Source of the DNA: Hydrogenophaga sp.
GTDB lineage: Bacteria; Pseudomonadota; Gammaproteobacteria; Burkholderiales; Burkholderiaceae_C
NCBI RefSeq assembly: GCF_030651625.1
Contig: NZ_JAUSCF010000036.1
Location: forward strand, 1-59,136
DNA: 59,136 bases
Direction: 5' to 3'
The notes beneath the pieces were generated by a model, which saw only the letters and a list, made by a program, of their open reading frames with translations, had not been told where the DNA came from and ran no database searches. Each line of letters starts with the position of its first letter. The stretch's first letter is position 1. Positions 1 to 8,094 of this stretch are shown here, piece after piece. A program made the translations under genes and the position numbers.

Positions 1-112
1 GAAGACCACCGAGGCGCTGGTGGTCCTGGCTCGCAAGCTGCTGCGCATTGCGTTTGCCGTCTGGCACAGTGGCACACCGTTTGACCCGCAGCGGGTAGCC
101 CTGCGCGCTTGA
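1..112 (+). CDS. IS110-family transposase, C-terminal end (partial)
   Basis: Open reading frame entering from the left edge, codons starting at base 2, ending with TGA at 110-112. The 36 visible residues contain [17 protein letters not shown], which resembles the conserved C-terminal helix of IS110/IS1111-type DEDD transposases (ARKLL motif). The rest of the gene lies outside the window, so it cannot be said whether the element is intact. No terminal inverted repeat is evident after the stop; the downstream 80 bases are an intergenic hairpin repeat. Family call rests on a short stretch only. Confidence 0.55.
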   Translation, partial: KTTEALVVLARKLLRIAFAVWHSGTPFDPQRVALRA

Positions 113-123
113 CGAAAACCATA

Positions 124-186
124 GAACCTCCGCCGGGCCACAGGCATCGCCCCCCTGAGGGGGTGACACGAAGCGGCGCGGGGGGG
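124..186 (-). repeat. Intergenic GC-rich hairpin repeat (copy 1)
   Basis: Reverse-oriented copy of the dispersed element seen throughout the window. It carries the CCGGGCCAC half and the CCCCCCTGAGGGGG stem and ends in a GCGGCGCGGGGGGG block. It lies just downstream of the GMC oxidoreductase stop and of the transposase stop. Confidence 0.7.
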
Positions 187-191
187 CGCTG

Positions 192-1826
192 TCAGGCGCT
201 TCGAGCCCCACGGATCATATCGACAGCCTTCTCCGCCATCATGATCACCGGTGCATTGGTGTTGCCGCCCACCACCTGGGGCATGACCGATGCATCGATC
301 ACACGCAGGGCCTGCACGCCATGCACGCGCAGCTGGGCGTCCACCACATCCATCGATCCGCGCTGGCCATCCGGACCCATGCGGCAGGTGCCCACCGGGT
401 GGTAGATGGTGTCGGCGTGGTTGCGGACGAACTGCTCGATCTGTTCATCGGTCTGGGCGCTCGCGGAGGCGTTGGACTCCGTGCCGCCATGTCGTGTCAA
501 CGCCGGTTGGTGCATCAGCTCGCGCACGCGCTTGAAGCCCCGCACCAGCCGGGCCATGTCGTCCGGGTCCTGCAGAAACGCGGGGTCGATCAGCGGCGCG
601 CGCTGCGGGTCGGGACTGGCCAGACGCAGCGTGCCCCGGCTCTTCGGGCGCAACAGACACACGTGGCAGGAGTAGCCATGCCCAAAAACGGTCTTGCGCC
701 CATGGTCCACCAGCTTGCCCACAACGAAGTGCAGCTGCAGGTCGGGGATCGCCTCGTCGGGCGCGCTTCTGATGAAGCCGCCAGCCTCGGCGAAATTGCT
801 CGTGAGCATGCCGCTGCGGGTGCGGCGCCACTCGAAAATGGCGCGCACGGTGTTGACCGTGCCCTGCCAGGACAGGCCGAACAGTTCGGTGAGTTTCGGC
901 GCATTGACGACCATGACCACATCGGGGTGGTCGTGCAGGTTCCCGCCCACACCCGGCAGGTCGTGCACCACACCGATGCCGTGCTCGCGCAGGTGTTCGG
1001 CCGGACCGATGCCGGAGAGCATCAGCAACTGGGGCGATCCGAACGCACCGGCGCTCAGCAACACCTCGCCGCCCGGCTTCAGGCGCAGCGTCTGCACCGC
1101 ACCGCGTCCGGCGTCGGTCCGGTATTCCACCCCCACCGCGTGCACCTGGCCATCCCGCATTTCGGTGACCACGCGTGTGGTGAGGGCGCGGGTGATGACC
1201 TGCAGGTTGGCGCGACCCAGGTGGGGCGTGAGGTAGGCCTTGGCTGCGCTGAAGCGTTCGCCGTTCCTGTGCGTGACCTGGTACGCGCCAATGCCTTCCT
1301 GGTCGGCACCGTTGAAATCGGTGTTGTGGCGCTCGCCAGCCTGAACGCCGGCTTCCACAAAGGCCGAAAGAAACGGGTTGGGGCTGCGCAGGTCCATCAC
1401 GTTGAGCGGACCGCCTTCGCCGTGGAAGTCGTCGGGGCCACGCTCGTTGTGCTCGGCTCGTTTGAAGTAGGGCAGCACGTCGGCATACGACCAGCCCGGG
1501 TTGCCGCGCGCGGCCCAGTCGTCGTAATCCTGAGCATGACCCCGCGCGTAAACCATGGCATTGATGGAGCTGGATCCGCCCAGCACCTTGCCACGCGGCT
1601 GGTAGCCCCGGCGGCCGTTCAGGCCCGGCTGGGGCACGGTCGACAGGCCCCAGCCGTTGAGTTCGAACTTGGCGATCACGGCCAACCCGGCCGGGCAGTG
1701 AATGAGCGTGCTCCTGTCGGTGCCGCCGGCTTCGACCAGCGCCACGCGCAAGTCCGGGTTTTCGCTGAGTCGCCCGGCCAGCGTGCAGCCGGCCGAGCCG
1801 CCTCCGACGATGATGTAGTCGTACAT
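192..1826 (-). CDS. GMC-family flavin oxidoreductase (choline dehydrogenase-like)
   Basis: A 544-residue FAD-dependent alcohol or choline-type dehydrogenase. The N-terminus [13 protein letters not shown] is the dinucleotide-binding GxGxxG motif (residues 8-13). The GMC signature 1 region ([19 protein letters not shown]) is near residues 80-100 and signature 2 ([16 protein letters not shown]) near 255. The catalytic pair is visible as H476 in HPVGTCRMG and N524 in GGNTNAP. The start at 1826 is preferred over an upstream in-frame extension because AGGAGA lies about 11 bases upstream and the Rossmann motif begins immediately. Length is normal for the family. The substrate cannot be read from sequence; there is no adjacent betaine aldehyde dehydrogenase. 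Transcribed divergently from the 3-hydroxybutyryl-CoA dehydrogenase gene. Confidence 0.9.
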   Translation of the reverse strand: MYDYIIVGGGSAGCTLAGRLSENPDLRVALVEAGGTDRSTLIHCPAGLAVIAKFELNGWGLSTVPQPGLNGRRGYQPRGKVLGGSSSINAMVYARGHAQDYDDWAARGNPGWSYADVLPYFKRAEHNERGPDDFHGEGGPLNVMDLRSPNPFLSAFVEAGVQAGERHNTDFNGADQEGIGAYQVTHRNGERFSAAKAYLTPHLGRANLQVITRALTTRVVTEMRDGQVHAVGVEYRTDAGRGAVQTLRLKPGGEVLLSAGAFGSPQLLMLSGIGPAEHLREHGIGVVHDLPGVGGNLHDHPDVVMVVNAPKLTELFGLSWQGTVNTVRAIFEWRRTRSGMLTSNFAEAGGFIRSAPDEAIPDLQLHFVVGKLVDHGRKTVFGHGYSCHVCLLRPKSRGTLRLASPDPQRAPLIDPAFLQDPDDMARLVRGFKRVRELMHQPALTRHGGTESNASASAQTDEQIEQFVRNHADTIYHPVGTCRMGPDGQRGSMDVVDAQLRVHGVQALRVIDASVMPQVVGGNTNAPVIMMAEKAVDMIRGARSA

Positions 1827-2017
1827 GGGGTGTGTGTCTCCTGTGCGCGCACTCGAGCAGGTGCCCGCTGTGCAAAATCGTGGCCGCAACTTAGCACCGC
1901 CGGCCGCCAGGGGGTAGGTGCACCTGCCTAACCCAGACACCCTGGCGACTCGCCGGCCATTGTCACAGTCAGGCGCCACAATCGCAGTATTCCGTCATTT
2001 TTCAGGAGCGAAACCAC

Positions 2018-2869
2018 ATGAGCAGCATTCAGACCGTCGGCATCATCGGCTCGGGCACCATGGGCAACGGCATTGCGCAGGCCTGCGCCACCCAGGGCAT
2101 CCGCGTGGTGATGGTCGACATCGCGCAAGCGGCCGTCGACAAGGGACTCGCCACCATTTCGGGCAGCCTGGACCGCCTCATCAAGAAGGAAAAAATCAGT
2201 GCTGCCGACAAGGATGCAGCACTGGGGCTCATCAAGGGCAGCACGAACTACGACGACCTCAAGGGCGCACAGCTGGTGATTGAAGCCGCCACCGAGAACG
2301 AAGGACTCAAGGTCAAGATCCTGCAGCAGCTCGATGGCCTGCTGGCGCCCGAGGTGATCGTGGCCACCAACACCAGCTCCATCAGCATCACCAAGCTCGC
2401 CGCCGCCACCCAGCGACCCGACCGTTTCATTGGCATGCACTTCTTCAACCCCGTGCCCATGATGGCGCTGGTGGAGATCATTCGTGGTCTGCAGACCAGC
2501 GACGCCACGCACGATGCGGTGAAGGCAATGGCAGAAAAGCTGGGCAAGACGCCGATCACGGTGAAAAACGCACCCGGCTTTGTGGTCAATCGCATCCTGG
2601 TGCCCATGATCAACGAAGCCTTCTTCGTGCTCGCCGAGGGTCTTGCCACGCCCGAAGACATCGACGCCGGCATGAAGCTGGGCACCAACCAGCCGATTGG
2701 CCCGCTGGCCCTGGCCGACATGATCGGCCTGGACGTGTGCCTGGCGGTGATGACCGTCTACATGGCCGAGTACAACGACAGCAAGTACAGGCCTGCGCCG
2801 CTACTCAAGGAAATGGTGGCGGCGGGCTGGCTGGGGCGGAAGTCGGGTCGGGGCGTCTATTCGTATTAG
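2018..2869 (+). CDS. 3-hydroxybutyryl-CoA dehydrogenase
   Basis: A 283-residue cytosolic NAD(P)-dependent enzyme interconverting acetoacetyl-CoA and 3-hydroxybutyryl-CoA in fatty acid, PHB or aromatic catabolism. The N-terminal Rossmann motif GSGTMG is at residues 11-16. The catalytic residues known from clostridial Hbd (Ser, His, Glu, Asn) are present with a constant offset: S120 (NTSSI), H141 (GMHFFNP), E153 and N191 (PGFVVNR). The C-terminus GWLGRKSGRGVYSY is the typical end of the family. AGGAGCGAAACCACATG gives a clear ribosome site. Monocistronic by position: a hairpin repeat follows directly. It could equally be named hbd or paaH; context does not decide. Confidence 0.93.
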   Translation: MSSIQTVGIIGSGTMGNGIAQACATQGIRVVMVDIAQAAVDKGLATISGSLDRLIKKEKISAADKDAALGLIKGSTNYDDLKGAQLVIEAATENEGLKVKILQQLDGLLAPEVIVATNTSSISITKLAAATQRPDRFIGMHFFNPVPMMALVEIIRGLQTSDATHDAVKAMAEKLGKTPITVKNAPGFVVNRILVPMINEAFFVLAEGLATPEDIDAGMKLGTNQPIGPLALADMIGLDVCLAVMTVYMAEYNDSKYRPAPLLKEMVAAGWLGRKSGRGVYSY

Positions 2870-2956
2870 CCCCCCGCGCCGCCTTCGGCGTCACCCCCCT
2901 GGAAGGGGGGCGATGCCAGTGGCCCGGCGAAGCCGGTTCCACGGCATCTCTGGATG
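2870..2956 (+). repeat. Intergenic GC-rich hairpin repeat (copy 2)
   Basis: Starts immediately after the hbd-like stop. Shows the three modules of the family: a CCCCCGCGCCGC/GCGTCA head, a CCCCCCTGGAAGGGGGG stem, and the GTGGCCCGGCGAAGCCGG-TTCCACGGCATC tail. Possibly acts as a transcript 3' end; there is no T-run. Confidence 0.8.
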
Positions 2957-2983
2957 GGGCACGCACGCCGGAAAGGTCGGCCC

Positions 2984-3068
2984 TCCCCCCGCGCCGCTTC
3001 GCGTCACCCCCCTGCAAGGGGGGCGATGCCAGTGGCCCGGCAAAGCCGGTTCCACGGCATCCCTGGAA
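2984..3068 (+). repeat. Intergenic GC-rich hairpin repeat (copy 3)
   Basis: Second, same-orientation copy only about 30 bases after copy 2, with the same head, stem (CCCCCCTGCAAGGGGGG) and tail (GGCCCGGCAAAGCCGG, then TTCCACGGCATCCCTGGA). The two copies form a local direct repeat between the hbd-like gene and the hemerythrin gene. Confidence 0.8.
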
Positions 3069-3172
3069 TGGGGACGCGCTCCGAAGGCTCGTTTGGTGCC
3101 GCTTTTTTGAGCCAGATCAATCCGCCTCTGTGCAGCCTGCTCAATGATGATTCCCTGACCAAGGAGATCATC

Positions 3173-3712
3173 ATGAGCGCAGACACCGTCGCCCCCGAGC
3201 TCTTCGAGTTCCTGGATGCCACTCACCGCGAGATCCAGCAACAGATCGTGCAGTTGCATTCGCTGGTTGATGCCATCGAGTCCAGCGGTTTGAATGCGGC
3301 CACGCGGACGCAGGCGCGCGGGGTGCTCGACTACTTCAACGGCGAGGCGCGACAGCACCATCTCGATGAAGAGAAACACATTTTCCCGGCTCTGCTGGGC
3401 AGCCAGGACGCCGAGATCGTGCAGACCGCGGAACGCCTGACGCAGGACCACGGCTGGCTGGAAGAGAACTGGATCCAGATCGCGCCCAGCCTGGAAGCCG
3501 CCACCAACGGCAACCTGTGGTTTGACCCTGTGGAACTGCGACACGCACTGGAAGTGTTCGAGGCGTTGTACCTCGATCACATCCTGCTCGAAGAGTCGAT
3601 CGCCTATCCCGCTGCCCGGCAGCGACTGGCTGCCCACAACACCCACGGCATGGGTCGCGAAATGGCACGCCGGCGTTACCGCGCGGACAGTGCATCTTCA
3701 CCTGCCGCCTGA
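3173..3712 (+). CDS. Hemerythrin-like cation-binding protein
   Basis: A 179-residue soluble four-helix protein with the hemerythrin HHE pattern. Candidate di-iron ligands are H18, H29 or H62/H63, E67, H93, H136 and E140 (motifs HREI, HHLDEEKH, QDHGWLEE, YLDHILLEES). Such proteins bind oxygen or act in iron/oxygen or nitric oxide sensing and storage. The start at 3173 is set by AAGGAGATCATC right before ATG; longer in-frame extension would run through the hairpin repeats. It is convergent with the SDR gene and only 7 bases apart. No regulatory domain is fused, so a sensing partner is not evident. Confidence 0.88.
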   Translation: MSADTVAPELFEFLDATHREIQQQIVQLHSLVDAIESSGLNAATRTQARGVLDYFNGEARQHHLDEEKHIFPALLGSQDAEIVQTAERLTQDHGWLEENWIQIAPSLEAATNGNLWFDPVELRHALEVFEALYLDHILLEESIAYPAARQRLAAHNTHGMGREMARRRYRADSASSPAA

Positions 3713-3719
3713 GCCGCGT

Positions 3720-4454
3720 TCACCAGGCAATGTTCAGACCGTTGTGATCAAAGAAGCCGCCACTGCTGCCGGTGGGCAGGTGGTCGATCACCTGCAGCAG
3801 TTCGTCCGCCGCGACCGATGGTGGCCGCACCTGCAGCCCGGCCTTGGCAAACGGCTGCGACAGCGCCGTGTCCACCGTGCCCGGGTGCAGCGCCACACAC
3901 AGGGCTTCGCGGTTGCGGCGCGCCAGTTCAATGGCGGCGGTATGAACCAGCTGATTGAGCGCCGCCTTGGACGCCCGGTAGCCATACCAGCCACCCAGTG
4001 CGTTGTCGCCAATGCTACCCACCCGCGCCGACAGAAACGCCGCCACGCAACGGCCCTGTCTGGGCAGCAGCGGCAGAAAGTGGCGCATGACCAGCGCAGG
4101 TCCGATGGTGTTGACCAGAAACACACGCTGCAGCGCTGCGGCATCCAGATGTGCCCAGCTGCGTTCGGGCTGCACCGCACCCTCATGCAACACGCCAGTG
4201 GCCACGATGAGCCGGCTCAAGGGCAGCCCCGTGTCGGCCAACTGCTGCCCGACCCTGGCGGCACAGGCGGCGACGCTGGACGGGTCGGCATAGTCCAGGA
4301 CGGGATGGGTGCGGCGCCCCAATGCCACCGCGGTCTCACCGCGCGCCTGCAGCGCCTTCACCAGCGCCGACCCGATGCCTCCCGTGCCGCCCAGAACGAC
4401 GTTGAGTCCGTCAACGGGTGCGGTCGGGATCGGTGCGGGGGTGCCGGTTTGCAT
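3720..4454 (-). CDS. Short-chain dehydrogenase/reductase (C-factor-like)
   Basis: A 244-residue classical SDR. The NAD(P)-binding glycine motif is GGTGGIG at residues 22-28, the structural Asn is in VNTIG (N115) and the catalytic YxxxK is Y159-K163 in GYRASKAALNQ, with S142 or S147 as the third member. The C-terminal part (LHPGTVDTALSQPF) resembles the CsgA/C-factor group of SDRs. Substrate unknown. The start at 4454 places the Rossmann fold near the N-terminus; no strong ribosome site is visible, so the start could move by a few codons. Divergent from the glutathione reductase gene with 169 bases between starts. Confidence 0.85.
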   Translation of the reverse strand: MQTGTPAPIPTAPVDGLNVVLGGTGGIGSALVKALQARGETAVALGRRTHPVLDYADPSSVAACAARVGQQLADTGLPLSRLIVATGVLHEGAVQPERSWAHLDAAALQRVFLVNTIGPALVMRHFLPLLPRQGRCVAAFLSARVGSIGDNALGGWYGYRASKAALNQLVHTAAIELARRNREALCVALHPGTVDTALSQPFAKAGLQVRPPSVAADELLQVIDHLPTGSSGGFFDHNGLNIAW

Positions 4455-4623
4455 GGGCGGATTATCGACAGCGCACCGACACGCGTGTGTTCGCCAACGG
4501 ATGGCCCCTGGACCATGGCGGCCATGCCGTGCACCGTCCGTCTTGGCACAAGGCGGGCTTACCATCACCACCCCGGCCGGCACTGAGCACGAACCCCGTG
4601 ACAACCGGCCCACAGGAATCCAC

Positions 4624-6018
4624 ATGAGTGCATACGACTTCGACCTTTTCGTGATCGGTGGCGGCAGCGGCGGCGTGCGTGCGGCACGCATGGCCGCGCA
4701 ACGCGGCGCGCGCGTGGGCCTGGCCGAGACCCTGGGCACCGACGGCCTGGGTGGTACCTGCGTGAACGTGGGCTGCATCCCGAAGAAGCTCTACAGCTAC
4801 GCGGCGCATTACAACGAGGCCTTCGGTGAATCAACGGGCTTTGGATGGGAAGTCGATTCGCTACCCAGGTTCAACTGGGCCACGCTCAAAGCCAACCGCG
4901 CGAACGAAATCAGCCGCCTCAATGGCGTCTATGGCAACTTGCTGCGCGGATCTGGCGTGACCGTGTTCGACGCCTTTGCCCGACTGACCGGCCCGCACGG
5001 CGTGTTGCTGGCCACGCTCAACGCCGACGGCTCGCCCGGCCACCAGGCCTTCACGGCCAAAAGCATCTTGATTGCCACCGGAGGCACTCCACACATCCCG
5101 CACTTTACGGGCCGCGAACACGCGATCACATCCAACGAAATCTTCGACCTCGAGCCCTATCCACAGCGCCTGCTCGTGGTGGGCGGTGGCTACATCGCGA
5201 GCGAATTCGCCTCCATCTTCAACGGATTGGGCTCGAAAGTGACTCAGCTCTACCGCGGAGAACAGATCCTGCGCGGCTTCGACGACGAAATCCGTCACTT
5301 CGTGGCCGCTGAAATGGTCAAGCACGGCGTCGACCTGCGCCTGAATGCAGATGTCGTTGACATCCGCAAGACCGACGACGGGCTGCGCGTGGAATGCGAA
5401 GGTGGTGCCGTCGTGATGGCCGACGCCGTGCTTTACGCGACCGGCCGTGTGCCGAACGTGAAAGACCTGGGCCTCGCGGCCGTGGGTGTGGCACAGGGTG
5501 GCAAGGACGAGGTGATCGTGAACGCGCACTACCAGACCAACGTGCCCAGCATCTTCGCGGTGGGCGATGTCACCAATCGCTTGCAACTCACGCCTGTGGC
5601 GCTGGGCGAGGCCATGGTGGTGGTGGACCATCTTTTCGGCCCAGCCGCCGGCAAGCCGCCGCGCGAAATGAGCTACGAATGTATCCCCACTGCCATCTTC
5701 ACCCACCCCAGCGTCGGCACGGTGGGCCTTAGCGAACGGGAAGCGCGCGAGCGGTACGGCGCGGTGACGGTGTTTCGCAGCGAGTTCAAAGCACTCAAGC
5801 ACACCCTCTCCGGCAGCAGCGAGCGCACGCTGATGAAGCTCATCGTGGAAACCGCCACCGATCGTGTGGTGGGCCTGCACATGGTCGGCGCGGAAGCCGG
5901 CGAGATCGTGCAGGGCTTCGCCGTGGCCATGAAGGCCGGCGCCACCAAGGCCATGTTTGACAGCACCGTTGGCATCCATCCCACGGCGGCGGAAGAATTC
6001 GTGACCATGCGGGGGTAA
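4624..6018 (+). CDS. gor: Glutathione-disulfide reductase
   Basis: A 464-residue FAD enzyme reducing GSSG with NADPH in the cytosol. Evidence: FAD motif IGGGSGG at 11-17; the redox disulfide C46-C51 in GGTCVNVGCIPKK; a second nucleotide motif VVGGGYIASEFA; a downstream Arg-rich stretch (LYRGEQILRGFDDEIR) typical for NADPH rather than NADH; and the C-terminal GIHPTAAEEF with the catalytic His (about H452) contributed across the dimer. The spacing and GCIPKK motif separate it from lipoamide dehydrogenase and mercuric reductase. Start at 4624 chosen because the flavin fold begins there. The 84-bp tandem array starts three bases after the stop. Confidence 0.94.
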   Translation: MSAYDFDLFVIGGGSGGVRAARMAAQRGARVGLAETLGTDGLGGTCVNVGCIPKKLYSYAAHYNEAFGESTGFGWEVDSLPRFNWATLKANRANEISRLNGVYGNLLRGSGVTVFDAFARLTGPHGVLLATLNADGSPGHQAFTAKSILIATGGTPHIPHFTGREHAITSNEIFDLEPYPQRLLVVGGGYIASEFASIFNGLGSKVTQLYRGEQILRGFDDEIRHFVAAEMVKHGVDLRLNADVVDIRKTDDGLRVECEGGAVVMADAVLYATGRVPNVKDLGLAAVGVAQGGKDEVIVNAHYQTNVPSIFAVGDVTNRLQLTPVALGEAMVVVDHLFGPAAGKPPREMSYECIPTAIFTHPSVGTVGLSEREARERYGAVTVFRSEFKALKHTLSGSSERTLMKLIVETATDRVVGLHMVGAEAGEIVQGFAVAMKAGATKAMFDSTVGIHPTAAEEFVTMRG

Positions 6019-6020
6019 GA

Positions 6021-6513
6021 GCCCCCACGCTCCGCCGCTGCGCGGGTCGCTGCCCCCCGAGGGGGCTGGGCCCGCCTTGGGGGCGGCCCAGCGGCTGGCC
6101 CGTAGCCCCCACGCTCCGCCGCTGCGCGGGTCGCTGCCCCCCGAGGGGGCTGGGCCCGCCTTGGGGGCGGCCCAGCGGCTGGCCCGTAGCCCCCACGCTC
6201 CGCCGCTGTGCGGGTCGGTGCCCCCCGAGGAGGCCGGGCCGGCCTTGGGGGCGGCCCGGCGGCTGGCCCGTTGCCCCCACGCTCCGCCGCTGCGCGGGTC
6301 GCTGCCCCCCGAGGGGGCTGGGCCCGCCTTGGGGGCGGCCCGGCGGCTGGCCCGTTGCCCCCACGCTCCGCCGCTGCGCGGGTCGCTGCCCCCCGAGGGG
6401 GCTGGGCCGGCCTTGGGGGCGGCCCGGCGGCTGGCCCGTTGCCCCCACGCTCCGCCGCTGCGCGGGTCGCTGCCCCCCGAGGGGGCTGACCTTGCTTGGG
6501 ACGGCCCGGCGCC
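6021..6513 (+). repeat. 84-bp tandem repeat array (five full units plus a partial)
   Basis: Units begin at 6021, 6105, 6189, 6273, 6357 and 6441, exactly 84 bases apart. Each reads GCCCCCACGCTCCGCCGCTG, then CGCGGGTCGCTG, a CCCCCCGAGGGGG stem, and a GCCTTGGGGGCGGCCC...GGCTGGCCCG stem. Unit 3 is the most diverged (GTGCGGGTCGGTG, AGGAGGCCGGG). The last unit decays after about 60-73 bases. Because 84 is a multiple of 3, the array stays open in several frames and produces spurious proline/alanine/glycine-rich reading frames on both strands; no start signal or family supports them. Confidence 0.95.
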
Positions 6514-6531
6514 AAGGGTGCCGAATACGGG

Positions 6532-6712
6532 GAGAGGCCCCCACCCCAGCCCTCCCCCAACGGGGGAGGGAGTGAAGGCACGTTCGCCTGAGAGGTAGTT
6601 CGATCCCGCTCGTGCCGTGCGGCCGAGCAGCGCAGGGGCGTGGGGATCAGGAATTCGCTTGTCCGAAGGCCGCGCAGCGGAAAAGTTTGCGAATTTCCCC
6701 CACGCTCCGCCG
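6532..6712 (+). repeat. Long dispersed non-coding repeat, copy A
   Basis: About 180 bases that match 38743-38930 closely and in the same orientation: shared blocks include CCCCCACCCCA, GGGAGGGAG-GAAGGCAC, CGTGCCGTG/TGTGCCGTG, AGCAGCGCAG, GTCCGAAGG-CGCGCAGCGGA and AAGTTTGCGAATTTCCCCCAC. It lies between the tandem array and the MgtC/DUF4010 gene. It ends with another CCCCCACGCTCCGCCGC block, the head of the 84-bp unit. Confidence 0.85.
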
Positions 6713-6721
6713 CAGCGTGTT

Positions 6722-7993
6722 TCACGAAAACGCGATCAACGCCACCGTCAGCAGCGTGTGCACCCACAGGCCGGGCGCCAGCCAGGCCAGATAACGCCAG
6801 CCACCGGTGGCCACAGCCGTGACGCTTTTGCTGCCAGCGTGCACCAGCAGCGCCAGCATCACGGCCTGCAGGCCCGCGCCGTCGGCACCGGGCGCGGTGG
6901 AGGCAAAAACCGCCGACATGGCCGAATGCAGGTCCACCAGGGCACCCAGCAGCGTTCCCACCAGCAGACCGGCCTCGCCCTGCCAGAGATGCAAGGCATG
7001 CACCATGGCTTGAATACCGGACAGCAGGGCGGCCACAGCCGCCGCTCCGCGCAGACTGAACATGCGTTCGCCAGCATTGTCTTCTGGACTGCCGACTGGC
7101 TTTTTTTGCGTTGCACCCGTTGCCAGGACCACAACGTCGGCGCCACCCCGAACCAACCACCAACCCCACGCCAGCGCCAGCGCTCCACCTGCCAGCGCCG
7201 GCAACCAGAGCACCCCCAGCCACGCGGGTCGCACAGCGGACGCCACCAAAAGCAACAGCGCCAGCGTGGGCACACAAGACAGCAACCCGCCGCCAGCCAT
7301 CAGCCTCGCACCCGAGCGCCCCTCGCGCACCGCCAGCCCCATCGTCGCGATGGTGGCCGTGCTGGAAACGAACCCGGAGGCCAGTGCAGAAAGTGCCACC
7401 GCATGCCGCGCCTGCAACAACCTGCGGCACAAGTGGGCCAGTGACTGCACGGCCAGCAGCAACGCCAGCAGTTGAAGGATGGTGTGGGGATTCAGCACCT
7501 CGCCCCAGAGCGGCCGGTCGGGCGCCAGCGGCAGGGCCATCAGCACCAGCGCCGCCAGCAGGATGCCGTCGCGCACTTCGGCGGGTCGCAACCAGTCACG
7601 GGCAAAGTTGTGCAGCTTGTTGCGCCCGGCCAGCAAGGCCGTGAGGCCCACGGCCAGACCTGCCGCCAGCGCCTGGTTGTAGGCGCACATCACGCCCACC
7701 AGATAGGTCAGAAGCAGGGCGACCTCGGTGGTCACACCAGGATCGTCGGAACGGTCGTTCCGGTAGGCAAGCACCCCCAGGGCGGCGACGAGCGCGGCGC
7801 CGGTCACCACCACCCCATCGATCTGGGTCAGCGCTGCGGCTGCACCCGTCAGGCACGCCACGGAGAACGTGCGCAGCCCGGCGAACGCCCGTCCAGGGCC
7901 ATCACCCTTGCGGCGTTCGCGCTCGATGCCAACAAGCAGCCCGCAGCCCAGCGCCACGCTCAGCACAGTGGCTGCGTGGGCCAGATCGGTCAT
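6722..7993 (-). CDS. MgtC/DUF4010 family inner-membrane protein
   Basis: A 423-residue, strongly hydrophobic protein with an N-terminal MgtC/SapB-like segment (LSVALGCGLLVGIERERR, then GLRTFSVACLTGAA) followed by a DUF4010-type multi-helix region (ALASGFVSSTATIATMGL, and the C-terminal HAGSKSVTAVATGGW). About 11-12 membrane helices are apparent. Function of the fused family is not established. The start at 7993 begins directly before the first conserved helix; a longer form starting at 8107 would overlap the divergent AMP nucleosidase start and is less likely. No clear ribosome site is visible, so the start is tentative. Confidence 0.8.
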   Translation of the reverse strand: MTDLAHAATVLSVALGCGLLVGIERERRKGDGPGRAFAGLRTFSVACLTGAAAALTQIDGVVVTGAALVAALGVLAYRNDRSDDPGVTTEVALLLTYLVGVMCAYNQALAAGLAVGLTALLAGRNKLHNFARDWLRPAEVRDGILLAALVLMALPLAPDRPLWGEVLNPHTILQLLALLLAVQSLAHLCRRLLQARHAVALSALASGFVSSTATIATMGLAVREGRSGARLMAGGGLLSCVPTLALLLLVASAVRPAWLGVLWLPALAGGALALAWGWWLVRGGADVVVLATGATQKKPVGSPEDNAGERMFSLRGAAAVAALLSGIQAMVHALHLWQGEAGLLVGTLLGALVDLHSAMSAVFASTAPGADGAGLQAVMLALLVHAGSKSVTAVATGGWRYLAWLAPGLWVHTLLTVALIAFS

Positions 7994-8094
7994 GCCTGTG
8001 GGATCAGAAGCAGCAAGGCCCAGCACCAGGGGAACTCCAAAGGGCAACAGTTCGTCGAAAGGCCAGTGACATGCGCCAGGGTCAAAATAGCGGC

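Noticed and set aside
192..1826. Choline dehydrogenase betA
   Set aside because: The GMC family is broad and there is no betaine aldehyde dehydrogenase or choline transporter nearby, so only the family is called.
6021..6513. Possible CRISPR array
   Set aside because: The units are contiguous with no unique spacers, are 84 bases long and self-complementary, and no cas genes are in the window.
5673..7430. A minus-strand frame (about 585 codons) covering the end of gor, the tandem array and the DUF4010 gene, with a 28-residue repeat
   Set aside because: The repeat protein is only a translation of the 84-bp array, both ends are antisense or out of frame with real genes, and there is no start signal.
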